A stretch of 64,000 nt of DNA from Prescottella equi (GTDB lineage Bacteria; Actinomycetota; Actinomycetes; Mycobacteriales; Mycobacteriaceae): positions 62,001-126,000 of the forward strand of contig NZ_LWTX01000009.1 in NCBI RefSeq assembly GCF_002094305.1, given 5' to 3'. A model generated the notes under the pieces. That model was not told the origin of the DNA and did no database searches. It saw nothing but the letters and a program-made list of their open reading frames with translations. This document shows, piece by piece, positions 1 through 7,907 of the stretch. How positions within the stretch are numbered: the stretch's first letter is position 1; each line of letters starts with the position of its first letter. A program made the position numbers and the translations under genes.

Positions 1-274
1 CGCAGCGCGTGGGCATCCCGGCGACGTCGATGTTGTCCTTCACGGCCACCGCGATGCCGTGCAGCGGGCCGATCCAGTCGCCGGCGGCGATCGCCTCGTC
101 CGCCCGCGCGGCGGCGGCGAGCGCGGCGTCGTCGTTGCGGGCCGCGACAAGGTTCTCCCACGGCGTGCCGAGCAGCCCGTCGAGGGCGTCGAGCGTCGCG
201 CGGACGTGTTCGGTGGCGGACATCTCGTTCTTGGCGAGAAACTGGGCGACGCCCCGCAACGTCGGCATGCTCAC
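1..274 (-). CDS. Amidase signature family protein, N-terminal part (runs off the window)
   Basis: Only the first 91 codons are in the window. The reading frame gives an N-terminal helical region followed by GPLHGIAVAVKDNIDVAGMP, which is the typical entry into the amidase signature fold and contains the catalytic lysine of the Ser-cisSer-Lys triad (VKDN). These enzymes hydrolyse amides or form the GatA subunit; the substrate cannot be told from this fragment. The chosen GTG start overlaps the tyrA stop by four bases (GTGA), so it is probably translationally coupled to tyrA. An internal ATG two codons later is a possible alternative start. Confidence 0.8.
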   Translation of the reverse strand, partial: MSMPTLRGVAQFLAKNEMSATEHVRATLDALDGLLGTPWENLVAARNDDAALAAAARADEAIAAGDWIGPLHGIAVAVKDNIDVAGMPTRC

Positions 275-1236
275 GGCCGCAACACCCCGCCGCGGCGTCC
301 GGCGTCGCGCAGTCGCTCGCGCCAGTTCTCGGAGCCGGGGTCGATGCCGGTGATCGTCCAGCGTTCGCGGTCCTCGTAGCGGCGACGGGCCTCGAAGCCG
401 GGCTCGACGAGCCCGGCCAGGGTGCCGTGATCGGCCAGTTCGGTGCGCGCCCGGGCGAGGACGTCCAGCGTCTCGTCCAGCGCGGTCAGCAACGCGTCCC
501 GGTTGCCCTCGCACATCGCCCGCACCAGGGCCGGCGCGCTGCCGGCCACGCGGGTGCCATCGCGGAACGACCCGGCGGCCAGTCCCAGCGCCAGATCGCC
601 CCCGGCCGCGCCGGACAGCGCGAGCGCCTCGGCCAGCACGTGCGGCAGGTGCGAGATCCGCGCGGCCGCGGCGTCGTGCTCGACGGACCCGGCGGGCACC
701 ACCACCGACCCGCAGTCCAGCGCCAGCCGCACCACCTGCGACCACACCTGCGGGTCCACCCCGTCGTCGGCGCTCACCACCCACACCGCGTCGCGGAACA
801 GTTCGGCGTCGCCGGCCTCCCATCCGGACTCGCTGGTTCCGGCCATCGGATGCCCGCCGACGAACCGGTCCTGCAGACCGTGCCGGGCGACCGCCGTGGC
901 CACCTCGGCCTTGACGCTGACGACGTCGGTGACCGGACAGTCTGGGGCGTGCTCGGCGATGGCCGCGAGCGTCGCGTCGACGGCCGGCATCGGCACCGCG
1001 ACCACGATCAGGGCGCGCGCGGCCCGGGCTCGGCGCAGCACCGCAGTCAGGTCGGTGTCGGCGTCGAACCCGTCGGCGCGTGCGGCGCCGACGGTGGGTG
1101 CGGACCGGTTCCAGCCCCAGCCGTCGCGGCCGGCGGCGACGGCCGCGCGGAGCAGCGATCCCCCGATCAAACCCAGGCCGAGAATGCAGACGGGCGGTGC
1201 GGAGACGGCATCAGACACCACATCAGGTTGGCACAT
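271..1236 (-). CDS. tyrA: Prephenate dehydrogenase
   Basis: This 321-residue protein should oxidise and decarboxylate prephenate to 4-hydroxyphenylpyruvate with NAD(P)+ in tyrosine synthesis. It opens with a Rossmann dinucleotide motif (ILGLGLIGGSLL) and has the family block around GGHPMAGTSESG followed by an all-helical dimerisation half. No ACT domain is seen at the C-terminus. The ATG at 1236 was chosen because an upstream extension of the open frame is Ser/Arg-rich antisense sequence of the neighbouring gene; a GTG at about codon 6 is also possible. It is divergent from the gene at 1286 and overlaps the downstream amidase start. Confidence 0.9.
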   Translation of the reverse strand: MCQPDVVSDAVSAPPVCILGLGLIGGSLLRAAVAAGRDGWGWNRSAPTVGAARADGFDADTDLTAVLRRARAARALIVVAVPMPAVDATLAAIAEHAPDCPVTDVVSVKAEVATAVARHGLQDRFVGGHPMAGTSESGWEAGDAELFRDAVWVVSADDGVDPQVWSQVVRLALDCGSVVVPAGSVEHDAAAARISHLPHVLAEALALSGAAGGDLALGLAAGSFRDGTRVAGSAPALVRAMCEGNRDALLTALDETLDVLARARTELADHGTLAGLVEPGFEARRRYEDRERWTITGIDPGSENWRERLRDAGRRGGVLRP

Positions 1237-1285
1237 TCGTCGCTGGACTTCTGTTACCGGCACCGCGCGGGCTACCGTTGCGCGC

Positions 1286-1825
1286 ATGGGTGCACAGCGC
1301 GCGAACAACAACAGCGCCTCCGCAGGCTCGATGGAGGATCTGGACGGCTTCGGTATCGCCGTCGTCCGTGAGGAAGGCCGGTGGAAGTGCACCCCTTTGA
1401 CGGGCGATGCGCTCACCAGTCTGCGGGTCGCGGAGAAGGAACTGCTCGAGCTTCGCAGCTCCGGTGCCGTGTTCGGTCTGCTCGACGTCGACGAGGAGTT
1501 CTTCGTCATCGTCCGGCCCGCGCCCGCGGGCACTCGGCTGCTCATCTCCGACGCGACGGCGGCCATCGACTACGACGTCGCGGCTGATGTCCTCGATGCC
1601 CTCAACGTCGAGATCCCGGACATCGACCCGGACGAGCTCGACGACGTCGAGCCGTGGGAGGAGGGCGACCTCGGCCTGCTCTCCGACCTGGGCCTGCCCG
1701 ACGCGGTGCTCGGTGTGATTCTCGCCGAGACCGACCTGTACCCGGACGAGCAGTTGACGATGATCGCGCAGCGCTGCGGTTTCGAGTCGGAGTTGTCGGC
1801 GGCGCTCGACAAGCTCCCCCGCTGA
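1286..1825 (+). CDS. tRNA adenosine deaminase-associated protein
   Basis: A 179-residue acidic protein directly upstream of tadA, matching the actinobacterial 'tRNA adenosine deaminase-associated' family by position and by its mixed alpha/beta sequence (FGIAVVREEGRWKC, FGLLDVDEEFFVIVRP, an Asp/Glu-rich stretch around residues 110-130). Its biochemical role is not established; co-occurrence with tadA suggests a partner in wobble inosine formation or simple operon linkage. The ATG at 1286 is the natural start just downstream of the divergent promoter region. The gap to tadA is only 16 bases. Confidence 0.75.
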   Translation: MGAQRANNNSASAGSMEDLDGFGIAVVREEGRWKCTPLTGDALTSLRVAEKELLELRSSGAVFGLLDVDEEFFVIVRPAPAGTRLLISDATAAIDYDVAADVLDALNVEIPDIDPDELDDVEPWEEGDLGLLSDLGLPDAVLGVILAETDLYPDEQLTMIAQRCGFESELSAALDKLPR

Positions 1826-1841
1826 CCGCCCGGCGTCCGGC

Positions 1842-2300
1842 GTGACCCTGCAAGACGACGAGCGGATGATCCGCGCCGCCCTGTCCGCGGCGGCCGCGGC
1901 CTCGGATGTCGACGTGCCGGTGGGCGCCGTGGTGTTCGACGCGGACGGAGTCGAACTCGCGCGTGCCGCGAACGCGCGGGAAGCCACGGGCGACCCGACG
2001 GCGCACGCCGAGATCCTGGCCCTGCGCGCGGCGGCCCGCGTGCACGGCGACGGCTGGCGTCTCGAGGGCGCGACCCTGGCGGTGACGTTGGAGCCGTGCA
2101 CCATGTGCGCGGGTGCGCTGGTGCTCGCCCGCGTGGAGCGGGTGGTGTTCGGGGCATGGGAACCCAAGACCGGCGCGGTCGGTTCGCTGTGGGACGTAGT
2201 GCGCGACCGCCGGCTCACCCATCGCCCCCAGGTGCGCGGCGGGGTGCTCGAGGGCGAGTGTGCGGGCATTCTCGAAAGTTTCTTTCAGGGCCAGCGTTGA
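1842..2300 (+). CDS. tadA: tRNA-specific adenosine deaminase
   Basis: Converts the wobble adenosine of tRNA-Arg(ACG) to inosine. The 152-residue protein has the cytidine/deoxycytidylate deaminase zinc site: HAE at residues 55-57 (zinc ligand His55, proton-shuttle Glu57) and PCTMC at 85-89 (zinc ligands Cys86 and Cys89). Length is usual for bacterial TadA. The GTG start is 16 bases after the upstream gene, so the two are likely cotranscribed. Confidence 0.93.
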   Translation: MTLQDDERMIRAALSAAAAASDVDVPVGAVVFDADGVELARAANAREATGDPTAHAEILALRAAARVHGDGWRLEGATLAVTLEPCTMCAGALVLARVERVVFGAWEPKTGAVGSLWDVVRDRRLTHRPQVRGGVLEGECAGILESFFQGQR

Positions 2301-2445
2301 TGTCCTGACCAGGTGTAATGGCTGTTTTTCGGCGTTCGGCGGACGAAGTTCCCCGGCACGATTGCGCAGATCGTGGTGTCGTGGAGGTAGGTGCTCGTGT
2401 GGCACCGGGACCGCATGGTCATTCACAGATTCACGGAGGTGACTC

Positions 2446-2643
2446 GTGGGAATCGGAGACAAGGCCCAGAACAAGGCTCAGGACCTCGGTGGCAAGGCCA
2501 AGGAGGCTGCCGGCAAGGCAACCGACGACGAGGATCTGAAGAACGAAGGCAAGGGCGATCAGGTGCAGTCCGCCGTCAAGGACGCGGGCGAAAAGGTCAA
2601 GGACGCCGCCTCGACGGTCAAGGACAAACTCACCGGAAAGTAG
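2446..2643 (+). CDS. CsbD family stress protein
   Basis: A 65-residue, very charged and Lys/Ala/Gly-rich protein. It has the CsbD-like repeated pattern GKAKEAAGKATDD...KNEGKGDQVQSAVKDAGEKVKDA. CsbD proteins are general-stress proteins of unknown biochemical function, often under alternative sigma factors. The GTG start is preceded by GGAGG (about 2435-2439). The gene stands alone in a 145-base leader after tadA, so it probably has its own promoter. Confidence 0.85.
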   Translation: MGIGDKAQNKAQDLGGKAKEAAGKATDDEDLKNEGKGDQVQSAVKDAGEKVKDAASTVKDKLTGK

Positions 2644-2694
2644 CGCTGACCAGCCGATTTCTTGCTGAACGCTGACTCCGGTACAGTTCTCGGC

Positions 2695-2785
2695 GGTGGC
2701 GTGTCCGAGCGGCCGAAGGTGCAGCACTCGAAATGCTGTGTACGGTAACCCCGTACCGAGGGTTCAAATCCCTCCGCCACCGCCA
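2695..2785 (+). tRNA. tRNA-Ser(CGA), CCA end encoded
   Basis: Acceptor arms GGTGGCG (2695-2701) and CGCCACC (2775-2781) pair fully, with discriminator G2782 and an encoded CCA at 2783-2785. The anticodon stem CAGCA/TGCTG encloses loop CTCGAAA, giving anticodon CGA. A long variable arm is present, as expected for a class II serine tRNA, and the T arm is GAGGG-TTCAAAT-CCCTC. A tyrosine-integrase remnant lies directly downstream, which makes this tRNA the likely attachment site of the island. Confidence 0.95.
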
Positions 2786-2788
2786 AAG

Positions 2789-2818
2789 AGCCTCCCATCT
2801 GCTTGCAGATGGGAGGCT
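2789..2818 (+). terminator. Terminator of tRNA-Ser
   Basis: Two perfect 14-base arms (2789-2802 and 2805-2818) separated by TT, followed by TCTTTTG. It begins three bases after the CCA end. It can also work against transcripts arriving from the integrase on the other strand. Confidence 0.85.
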
Positions 2819-2847
2819 TCTTTTGTTTGCGGTCGTCTGTCGACCCG

Positions 2848-3708
2848 TCACCTGGCCGGTGGGCACATTTTGGGCACACTTCGTGGTGAGAACTGTGCAT
2901 CCAGAACCATCGCTACGGCGTCCAAGTCGCCGTCGAACAGGTTCGCATAGGTATCCAGGGTGACCTGGGGACGGATACCGACCGTGTACGCCGACTCTTG
3001 GTCCGACCAACTGCATGGTCCACGCCGAGCTGCACGGCATTGTCGTGGACAACTCAGCCGTCTCCGTAGGAATTCCACGTCCCGTACCCGTAGCGCGACC
3101 GCCTCACCCCATCGGATGCCCGTGTAGGCGTGCGTTAGAACCAGTGGCCGGTGCGGGCCGGACTCATCGGCCACCCGTGCGGCGTCCTCGGCAGACAGAT
3201 AGACGTGTCGTTCGGATGTCTTGCGAGGCAGATTCTCGACGCCGCGCGCAGGATTACTTGCCAGCCGACGCGACTTCACAGCGTCATCGAGGATGCCAGC
3301 CAGAACGCCGTACGCCCTGATGACGGTCGTTTGCCCGCTGCCGTCGTGCTGCATCTGCGCGATCCATCGCTCGACCTGGGCCGTCTCGATGTCCTGGAGT
3401 CGCGCTCGACCCCATTGAGGATCGACGTGGATCCCCCAGGCAGATTCCAGGGTGCGGTAGTTGGAGGGCGCCACATCCGCCTTCTTACGATCGAGCCATA
3501 CCGGAGCAAGCTCGGCCACCGTGATCCGGCCGAGGGACGGTTGGATGTAAGAGCCCGTCATCTTCTCTACCTCGACCGTGGAGGCGAACGCCTCAGCGTC
3601 CCGCTTCGTTTTGAAGCCGCGCTTCTTGGTCTGTTTGCGGTCCGGAGTGCGGTACCGGACCTGGTACCTCATTCCGGATGCCGTTGAGTACCGCTCAATC
3701 GTCGCCAT
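2848..3708 (-). pseudogene. Tyrosine integrase, internally deleted and frameshifted
   Basis: The N-terminal half is a normal phage/ICE-type tyrosine recombinase: an Arm DNA-binding start (RYQVRYRTPDRKQTKKRGF), a SAM-like core-binding domain and the first catalytic arginine region (TGIRWGEAVALRV). The end (VTLDTYANLF...) is a normal C-terminus with the nucleophile tyrosine. Between them the expected block with the catalytic Lys, HxLR and second His is missing, roughly 100 residues, and the bridging segment around 3000-3065 reads well only in another frame (a +1 shift near AGTTGTCC). The open frame is 286 residues against about 370-400 for the family. It lies next to tRNA-Ser and downstream of an excisionase gene, as in integrative elements. 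It should be inactive. Confidence 0.85.
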
Positions 3709-3765
3709 GACTCCGGTCCATGCTCGAGTGGTCGAGGAGCTTCATCTCCTGGTGCTCTTGGACCA

Positions 3766-3978
3766 TCATGCGACAGCCGGCCGATCGTCAGTTCGCTGCC
3801 TCGCCTGGGCATCCACCCAGTCGTACACGTCCTGCCAGTCGTAGAGGACACGACTGCCTATCTTCCTGAATTGTGGCCCGGTGCCGCGGTATCGCAGTTG
3901 TGCAAGAGAGCTGGGGGCAGTGCGAAGGAAGTCCGCAACTTCGTTGGGAGTAGCCAGAGCCGGGCGGGATTGGGGCAT
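3766..3978 (-). CDS. Excisionase / AlpA-type helix-turn-helix protein
   Basis: A 70-residue protein with the MerR/AlpA-like excisionase pattern: LATPNEVADFLRTAPSSLAQLRYRGTGPQF, then a wing and YDWQDVYDWVDAQ. Such proteins bend attachment-site DNA to favour excision and often regulate the integrase. It precedes the integrase remnant by 57 bases in the same direction, the usual xis-int order. The ATG is 15 bases from the end of the 81-bp repeat element, which therefore forms its leader or upstream region. Confidence 0.85.
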   Translation of the reverse strand: MPQSRPALATPNEVADFLRTAPSSLAQLRYRGTGPQFRKIGSRVLYDWQDVYDWVDAQARQRTDDRPAVA

Positions 3979-3993
3979 GCTGCTGATCCTCTG

Positions 3994-4074
3994 TCGGGCG
4001 ACGCATCGGTGCGCCGCGTTGATGGAGAGAACCTTGGCAGGGATCGAGGCCAGTTATTTTTGGTAATTGGTAAT
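3994..4074 (-). repeat. 81-bp island element, copy A
   Basis: On the minus strand this reads two tandem ATTACCA heptamers, a 12-base variable spacer, CTCGATCC, one variable base, then 46 bases that are identical to copy B. It ends 15 bases before the excisionase start and begins at the stop codon of an RHH-like gene. Copy B (19275-19355) is in the opposite orientation. In one frame copy B stays open while copy A contains TAA, so it is conserved as DNA or RNA rather than as protein. It may be a regulatory or attachment-type site. Confidence 0.8.
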
Positions 4075-4310
4075 CATGGTTTGAACAGGGATTTTGTTCC
4101 AGAAGCAGGAACGATCAGGCCTTTGCTATTGCTGCTCCCACCCCACTCGAGGTCCCCCTTCGCCATCGAGGCCCACAGCGCCGAGATATATGCGTTGAGC
4201 GGCACTCCTACGTCCAGCAACGAGGCTCCTAAATGGTGGCGCTCGCGGAGGTCGGCCTGGGAACATCTGACGGGCAGGGCCGCAAGGCGCAGGCACGCAT
4301 GGACTTTCAC
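4074..4310 (-). CDS. Small ribbon-helix-helix-like protein
   Basis: A 78-residue open frame from a GTG. The centre (LDVGVPLNAYISALWASM) is clearly related to LDTGIPVNAYIEAALRAW of the RHH protein at 19037-19234 on the other side of the island. The family arrangement is a beta strand, then helix A, then a Gly-turn and helix B; these proteins bind tandem DNA sites as dimers. Both RHH genes sit just upstream of a copy of the 81-bp element. The N-terminal strand is weakly conserved and only 17 bases separate this start from the divergent gene at 4328, so the 5' end may be truncated. Confidence 0.5.
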   Translation of the reverse strand: MKVHACLRLAALPVRCSQADLRERHHLGASLLDVGVPLNAYISALWASMAKGDLEWGGSSNSKGLIVPASGTKSLFKP

Positions 4311-4327
4311 GAGAACGGAAACATCCT

Positions 4328-5197
4328 ATGAGCAGCGACGACTTTGATTTCTTCAAGAAGATTCTCCGCGACAACCCTGCGATGATGAGGACCGCCTATG
4401 ACGCCATGAACGACCCAGCGTTTCAGCAGACGCTCCGTGACGCGACCGCCCCGTCGACGCAGAAGATCCTCAACCAAACGGCGACGCATGCCGATACGAC
4501 CTGGATCGCGAAGATTACCGAGGATCTGCGGAAGCTGACCTCCCCAGCTGCACAGGTGGCCATCCAGGCAATTGCCAGCCAGAACCCGGCCACAATCACG
4601 AAGCTCCTCGACAACGCCAAGGTCTTCTCGAACCCCGCCCTACAGAAGGTGATCCGGGACCAGCAGCGCGGTTGGTTCGATCAGATCAGAGTGGCGACGT
4701 CGCCGGTGTCTGCCAAAGAAGATGATCTCGCCCCTATCGCAGAACTCTTCGAGGATCAGTACGGGTTCGTCCCAGACCTGCCGACTGACGAGGGCCTGGT
4801 GCAGATCGATGAGCGGATTGAGTCAGGTGAACTGCCGGTCGATGACGTCGAACAGTTCGGCCGAGAGTTCTACAAGGGCGAGAAAGCAGCTAGAGCCCTC
4901 GCTGCTGCGATCGAGCGACTCGTCAAGGAGAAGCTCCTCACCCGCAATCAGGCCAGAAGGGCGATCTACGGTGCGACGCTCGTCGCTGTGACGGGGCTGC
5001 TCTTCGTGGTCGCGACCACCGCTCCGGAGGTTGTGGGTGAGGTTCTCGCTTGGACAGGGGTTGCCGGTGGCCATACGGCAGGCGATTTCGCGGCGAAGAT
5101 GTTCGACAAGAAGTTCCCGCCGGAGGCCGCGGAGGGAGAGGACGCGCTACCCGACGGAGCGAAGGAGAGCACTGACGACGATCCTGAAGCGTCCTGA
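4328..5197 (+). CDS. Unrecognised membrane-tail protein, paralogue 1
   Basis: I do not recognise this 289-residue family. Residues 1-110 are predicted helical and polar. Residues 135-180 carry a block shared with the next gene: IAELFEDQYGF...LPTDEGLVQIDERIESGELPVDDVEQF. A hydrophobic segment at about 214-245 suggests one or two membrane passes close to the C-terminus, followed by a short acidic tail (residues 265-289), so the bulk is probably cytoplasmic or surface-facing with a membrane anchor. The start ATG lies only 17 bases from the divergent RHH gene. With the gene at 5247 it forms a tandem paralogous pair. Confidence 0.75.
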   Translation: MSSDDFDFFKKILRDNPAMMRTAYDAMNDPAFQQTLRDATAPSTQKILNQTATHADTTWIAKITEDLRKLTSPAAQVAIQAIASQNPATITKLLDNAKVFSNPALQKVIRDQQRGWFDQIRVATSPVSAKEDDLAPIAELFEDQYGFVPDLPTDEGLVQIDERIESGELPVDDVEQFGREFYKGEKAARALAAAIERLVKEKLLTRNQARRAIYGATLVAVTGLLFVVATTAPEVVGEVLAWTGVAGGHTAGDFAAKMFDKKFPPEAAEGEDALPDGAKESTDDDPEAS

Positions 5198-5246
5198 CCG
5201 CGACCGATCAGTATCCATCTGTCTCAAACTCGTAGAACGGATCCAC

Positions 5247-6284
5247 GTGGACCCCTTGAACCCTGACCCGCTCGGACTGCAGAAGATGCCCCTCAACAGC
5301 ATCGGCGCGATGGTCCAGAAGCACCAGCTCAGTCCGTTCGCAACCAAGGCGATCGCCCCGTCGTACATGTCCTTGGTCGGGGCAACCGCCGACGGGTCCT
5401 CCCGCGTTCAGGACATCCTGAAGCTGCAGAACAGCGCCACCCCGCCGCTGGTGAAGTCCATGACAACACTGGGCGGATCCTCGGCGATCGCAGACACGAT
5501 GAAAAGCCTCGGCAGTTCGGGAGCGATCTCGGAGACGATGAAATCGCTGGGTGGAACCCCGACTTTGTCGGAGGCGATGAAATCGCTCAGCGTGGCCAAC
5601 CCGTCTCAGCTGGCCAGCGTGACCGACCTTCTCTCCAAAACGGGAAGAGCGCCATCGGTGAGGAGTCTGCTCGCAGAGACCACGAGCCAGAACGGTGCCG
5701 GGATCGCCTCGATGCTGGCCGGCACGAAGGCACTCTCGAACAGCCGACTGAGCGAGCTGATCCACGGCAGCCAGCGAGACCTTTTCAGGCAGTACGGCAT
5801 TAGGACAGCGCACGAGGTGAAGCCCCGTCCTGCGTTCCGGCCGCTTTCGGACTTGCTCGAACGCGAGTACGGCCTTGATGTCGAGCTGCCCACCGACGAG
5901 GGGCTGGACCGCCTTGACGAGCAGATCGAGTCTGGTGAGCTGCCGTTGGACCAGCTCGAGGAGTTCGACGCAGCCCTGTCGGAGAATCCGGCCTGGGACG
6001 AAGCCGTCGACAAGGTCGCAGAACAGATTGCGAAGAAGCGATTCTGGACCCGGCGGCGGGCCCGGAACACGGTGGTTGGGATCGTGTTCATCGCGGTGAC
6101 CGGGTCCGTTCTCGTGATCTCGATGATGGCACCCGCGTTCCTTGCCCAGTTCCTCGCGGCGACCGGCTTTGCGGGAGGTGGACCTATTGCGGAGTTCGCG
6201 GGAGGGCAGTTCGACAAGCGATGGCCTCCGGGCAGCGATTCCGACGAGACCTCCGCTGATGTGAGCAGCGCCGAACCAAGCTAA
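5247..6284 (+). CDS. Unrecognised membrane-tail protein, paralogue 2, with internal repeats
   Basis: Unrecognised, 345 residues from a GTG start; the open frame extends further upstream, but that part overlaps the previous gene out of frame. The C-terminal half aligns with paralogue 1: LSDLLEREYGLDVELPTDEGL (about 200-220), LDEQIESGELPLDQLEEF (223-240), a basic stretch, a hydrophobic segment at 274-310 and an acidic tail. The N-terminal half differs and contains three degenerate 13-residue repeats at about 79-117 with the core (A/L)(I/L)xE/DxMKSLG. The spacing after paralogue 1 is 49 bases, so the two are probably cotranscribed. A role as a membrane-anchored effector pair is inference only. 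Confidence 0.72.
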   Translation: MDPLNPDPLGLQKMPLNSIGAMVQKHQLSPFATKAIAPSYMSLVGATADGSSRVQDILKLQNSATPPLVKSMTTLGGSSAIADTMKSLGSSGAISETMKSLGGTPTLSEAMKSLSVANPSQLASVTDLLSKTGRAPSVRSLLAETTSQNGAGIASMLAGTKALSNSRLSELIHGSQRDLFRQYGIRTAHEVKPRPAFRPLSDLLEREYGLDVELPTDEGLDRLDEQIESGELPLDQLEEFDAALSENPAWDEAVDKVAEQIAKKRFWTRRRARNTVVGIVFIAVTGSVLVISMMAPAFLAQFLAATGFAGGGPIAEFAGGQFDKRWPPGSDSDETSADVSSAEPS

Positions 6285-7313
6285 GGCGCTTCCGCACTGA
6301 CTTCTCCATACGCTCGGTGCAGAAGACGGAACTGAAGATTGATTGAGAGGTGGGGGCTGATGACTCGACATGCCGATTGGGTACAGGCGGCTGACACGGG
6401 CCGGCGTCAGATGCGCGGTGGCCGACAGACGCATCTTTTGGTGGTCGCGATTCGCCGGGACCTCAGCAAGATGGGGCTCCTGGGTCGCCGCGGTGAGCGT
6501 GGTCAGAAGGTTCCCCGCGGATCCGTTTCGACGAAGCTGAGGAGACGAACAGATTCCACTCGGATACCAACGGCCATATCGCCGCCATCGGGTTCACGAA
6601 GTACAGATCCGGAAGTAGACCAACCACGACCGCCCCTGCAGACACTCGGTGGGACGTGCGATACTACCTGGTCAAAACGCTGAAAGGCTCCCACACCCGA
6701 TACTGAGCCCACTCGCTTCCGTGCGCGGCACGATCGACGAACACGTCCCCAACTGCGACCGGGACGGATAGATGTGTCGGTAGCGGTCGACTTCCGTGCC
6801 CACGGCGTCGCCGTCGCCGATGATCCCGCGGTCCGAACCAGGTGAGTGGAGGCCGGCTCGCCCTACCGGCCCACAGGCCGGCGTCTATGGACCGGTAGAC
6901 GGCTGCGACGCCAAGTGTGCATGGGCCGGAGGCGGAAGTGGCGGCGATGACGACCTGCCGGTCCACAAACGAACCCCGCAACAACATCGGAGTGGCTAGA
7001 GACCGCCGGCCCGAACCCTCATCGGCAGCTTGTCTGCTCGGTAGGCGTCGTCGGTGGGTATGGCGAGATCGAGGCGCACCGAGACTTCCTGCGGAGGGTC
7101 TACCTCGAGGCGCGCCCTCGGCTCGAAATCTTCTTGCCGGCGTTCGAACACATATTCGATTATGGTCTATTCTGTCTGTACGGCACCAGGGGGGGTGAGG
7201 GAAGCGCCGCCCTGGTGCCAGTCCCTTCTGGCCGGCCGGAAGAGGGCCTCCGATAGCTCTGTGACCTCGATCTTTCCGTAGCATTGATCGGAGTTCATGG
7301 TGAAAGGTGCAGA
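6285..7313. other. About 1 kb without a supportable gene
   Basis: Open frames here (for example 6339-6683 plus and 6664-7356 minus) are rich in Arg, Ser and Pro, lack recognisable domains and have no good ribosome binding site. The only clear signal is a LexA-like site at 7144-7159. The stretch may be decayed DNA of the island. Confidence 0.5.
7144..7159 (+). promoter_or_regulatory. Candidate LexA (SOS) box
   Basis: TCGAACACATATTCGA differs by one base from the actinobacterial LexA consensus TCGAAC-N4-GTTCGA. It is 155 bases upstream of the small gene at 7314. This is a pattern match only. Confidence 0.45.
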
Positions 7314-7475
7314 ATGCAGATCGGCGGTCGTGTTCGCATACGCCTTGGTGGGGCATCGGTTTTCACCATCGTCGAGGTGGGTGAGGATGACCGCTTCTTG
7401 ATCGAGGCGGTCGAGGAGGCTCCCGGTCGGTATCCCTTCTCGATGAAGTCTGAGGACCTGGTTCCCGCGGAGTAG
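7314..7475 (+). CDS. Small beta-rich protein, possibly YodC/DUF2158-like
   Basis: A 53-residue protein, IGGRVRIRLGGASVFTIVEV...SMKSEDLVPAE. The pattern of a 'GxxVRLxxGG' strand, a central variable part and a final 'xxDLVP' strand recalls the YodC/DUF2158 small proteins, whose function is unknown. The ATG at 7314 has GAAAGG 8 bases upstream; a longer start at 7284 has no such site. It lies between the LexA-like box and the XRE-ImmA-PIN operon and may be the first gene of the same region of accessory functions. Confidence 0.6.
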   Translation: MQIGGRVRIRLGGASVFTIVEVGEDDRFLIEAVEEAPGRYPFSMKSEDLVPAE

Positions 7476-7528
7476 CCGATCGCTTCGGTCCGCCTTATGA
7501 GGCATTGGCCAGGCCTCAGGAGCTACAC

Positions 7529-7555
7529 TGAATCATGTACGAGAAAAGTGATTCA
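7529..7555. promoter_or_regulatory. Palindromic operator of the XRE-ImmA-PIN operon
   Basis: TGAATCA (7529-7535) and TGATTCA (7549-7555) form a perfect inverted repeat with a 13-base spacer, overlapping a possible -10 hexamer TACACT (7524-7529). It ends 19 bases before the XRE gene start, the expected place for autorepression. Confidence 0.55.
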
Positions 7556-7574
7556 AGAAGTGGGGGTGAAGGTC

Positions 7575-7907
7575 ATGAGTACAACCGTCGAGCGGATAGA
7601 GCAGGCGATGCTCACTGCCGGACTCAGTGGGCGCGCGCTGGCTGAGAAGGCAGGCATTTCACAGCCCACCTTCTCGCGCATCATCTCGGGCTTGCGGGAG
7701 GCGAAGGCGAACGAGTTGGTGGCGATCGCGGCTGCGACCGGCTGCACCCTTGCCCAGCTGACCGGGACTTCTACTGTCGCTGACCGTGTTCAGTGTGCGG
7801 CCCGATCCACCAATGGCGCGGACATGGACAAGATGCGCCAGCAGCTGCTGCACTTCCTCGAGCTGGACGCATACCTTGAGGACCAGGGCATCGGGCTGAC
7901 TGCGTGA
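7575..7907 (+). CDS. XRE-family helix-turn-helix repressor
   Basis: A 110-residue DNA-binding protein with an XRE/HTH domain at residues 8-65 (GLSGRALAEKAGISQPTFSRI as two helices, then ANELVAIAAATGCTLAQL) and a short C-terminal helix. It probably represses its own operon through the palindrome just upstream. The ATG was preferred to upstream in-frame codons because AAGG lies 5 bases before it and the HTH begins a few residues later. Its stop overlaps the start of the ImmA gene (GTGA), so repressor and protease are made together. Confidence 0.85.
   Translation: MSTTVERIEQAMLTAGLSGRALAEKAGISQPTFSRIISGLREAKANELVAIAAATGCTLAQLTGTSTVADRVQCAARSTNGADMDKMRQQLLHFLELDAYLEDQGIGLTA

Noticed and set aside
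6664-7356. 230-aa minus-strand open frame in the gene-free stretch
   Set aside because: Arg/Pro-rich with no domain or ribosome binding site; only its end reads somewhat protein-like, which is not enough.
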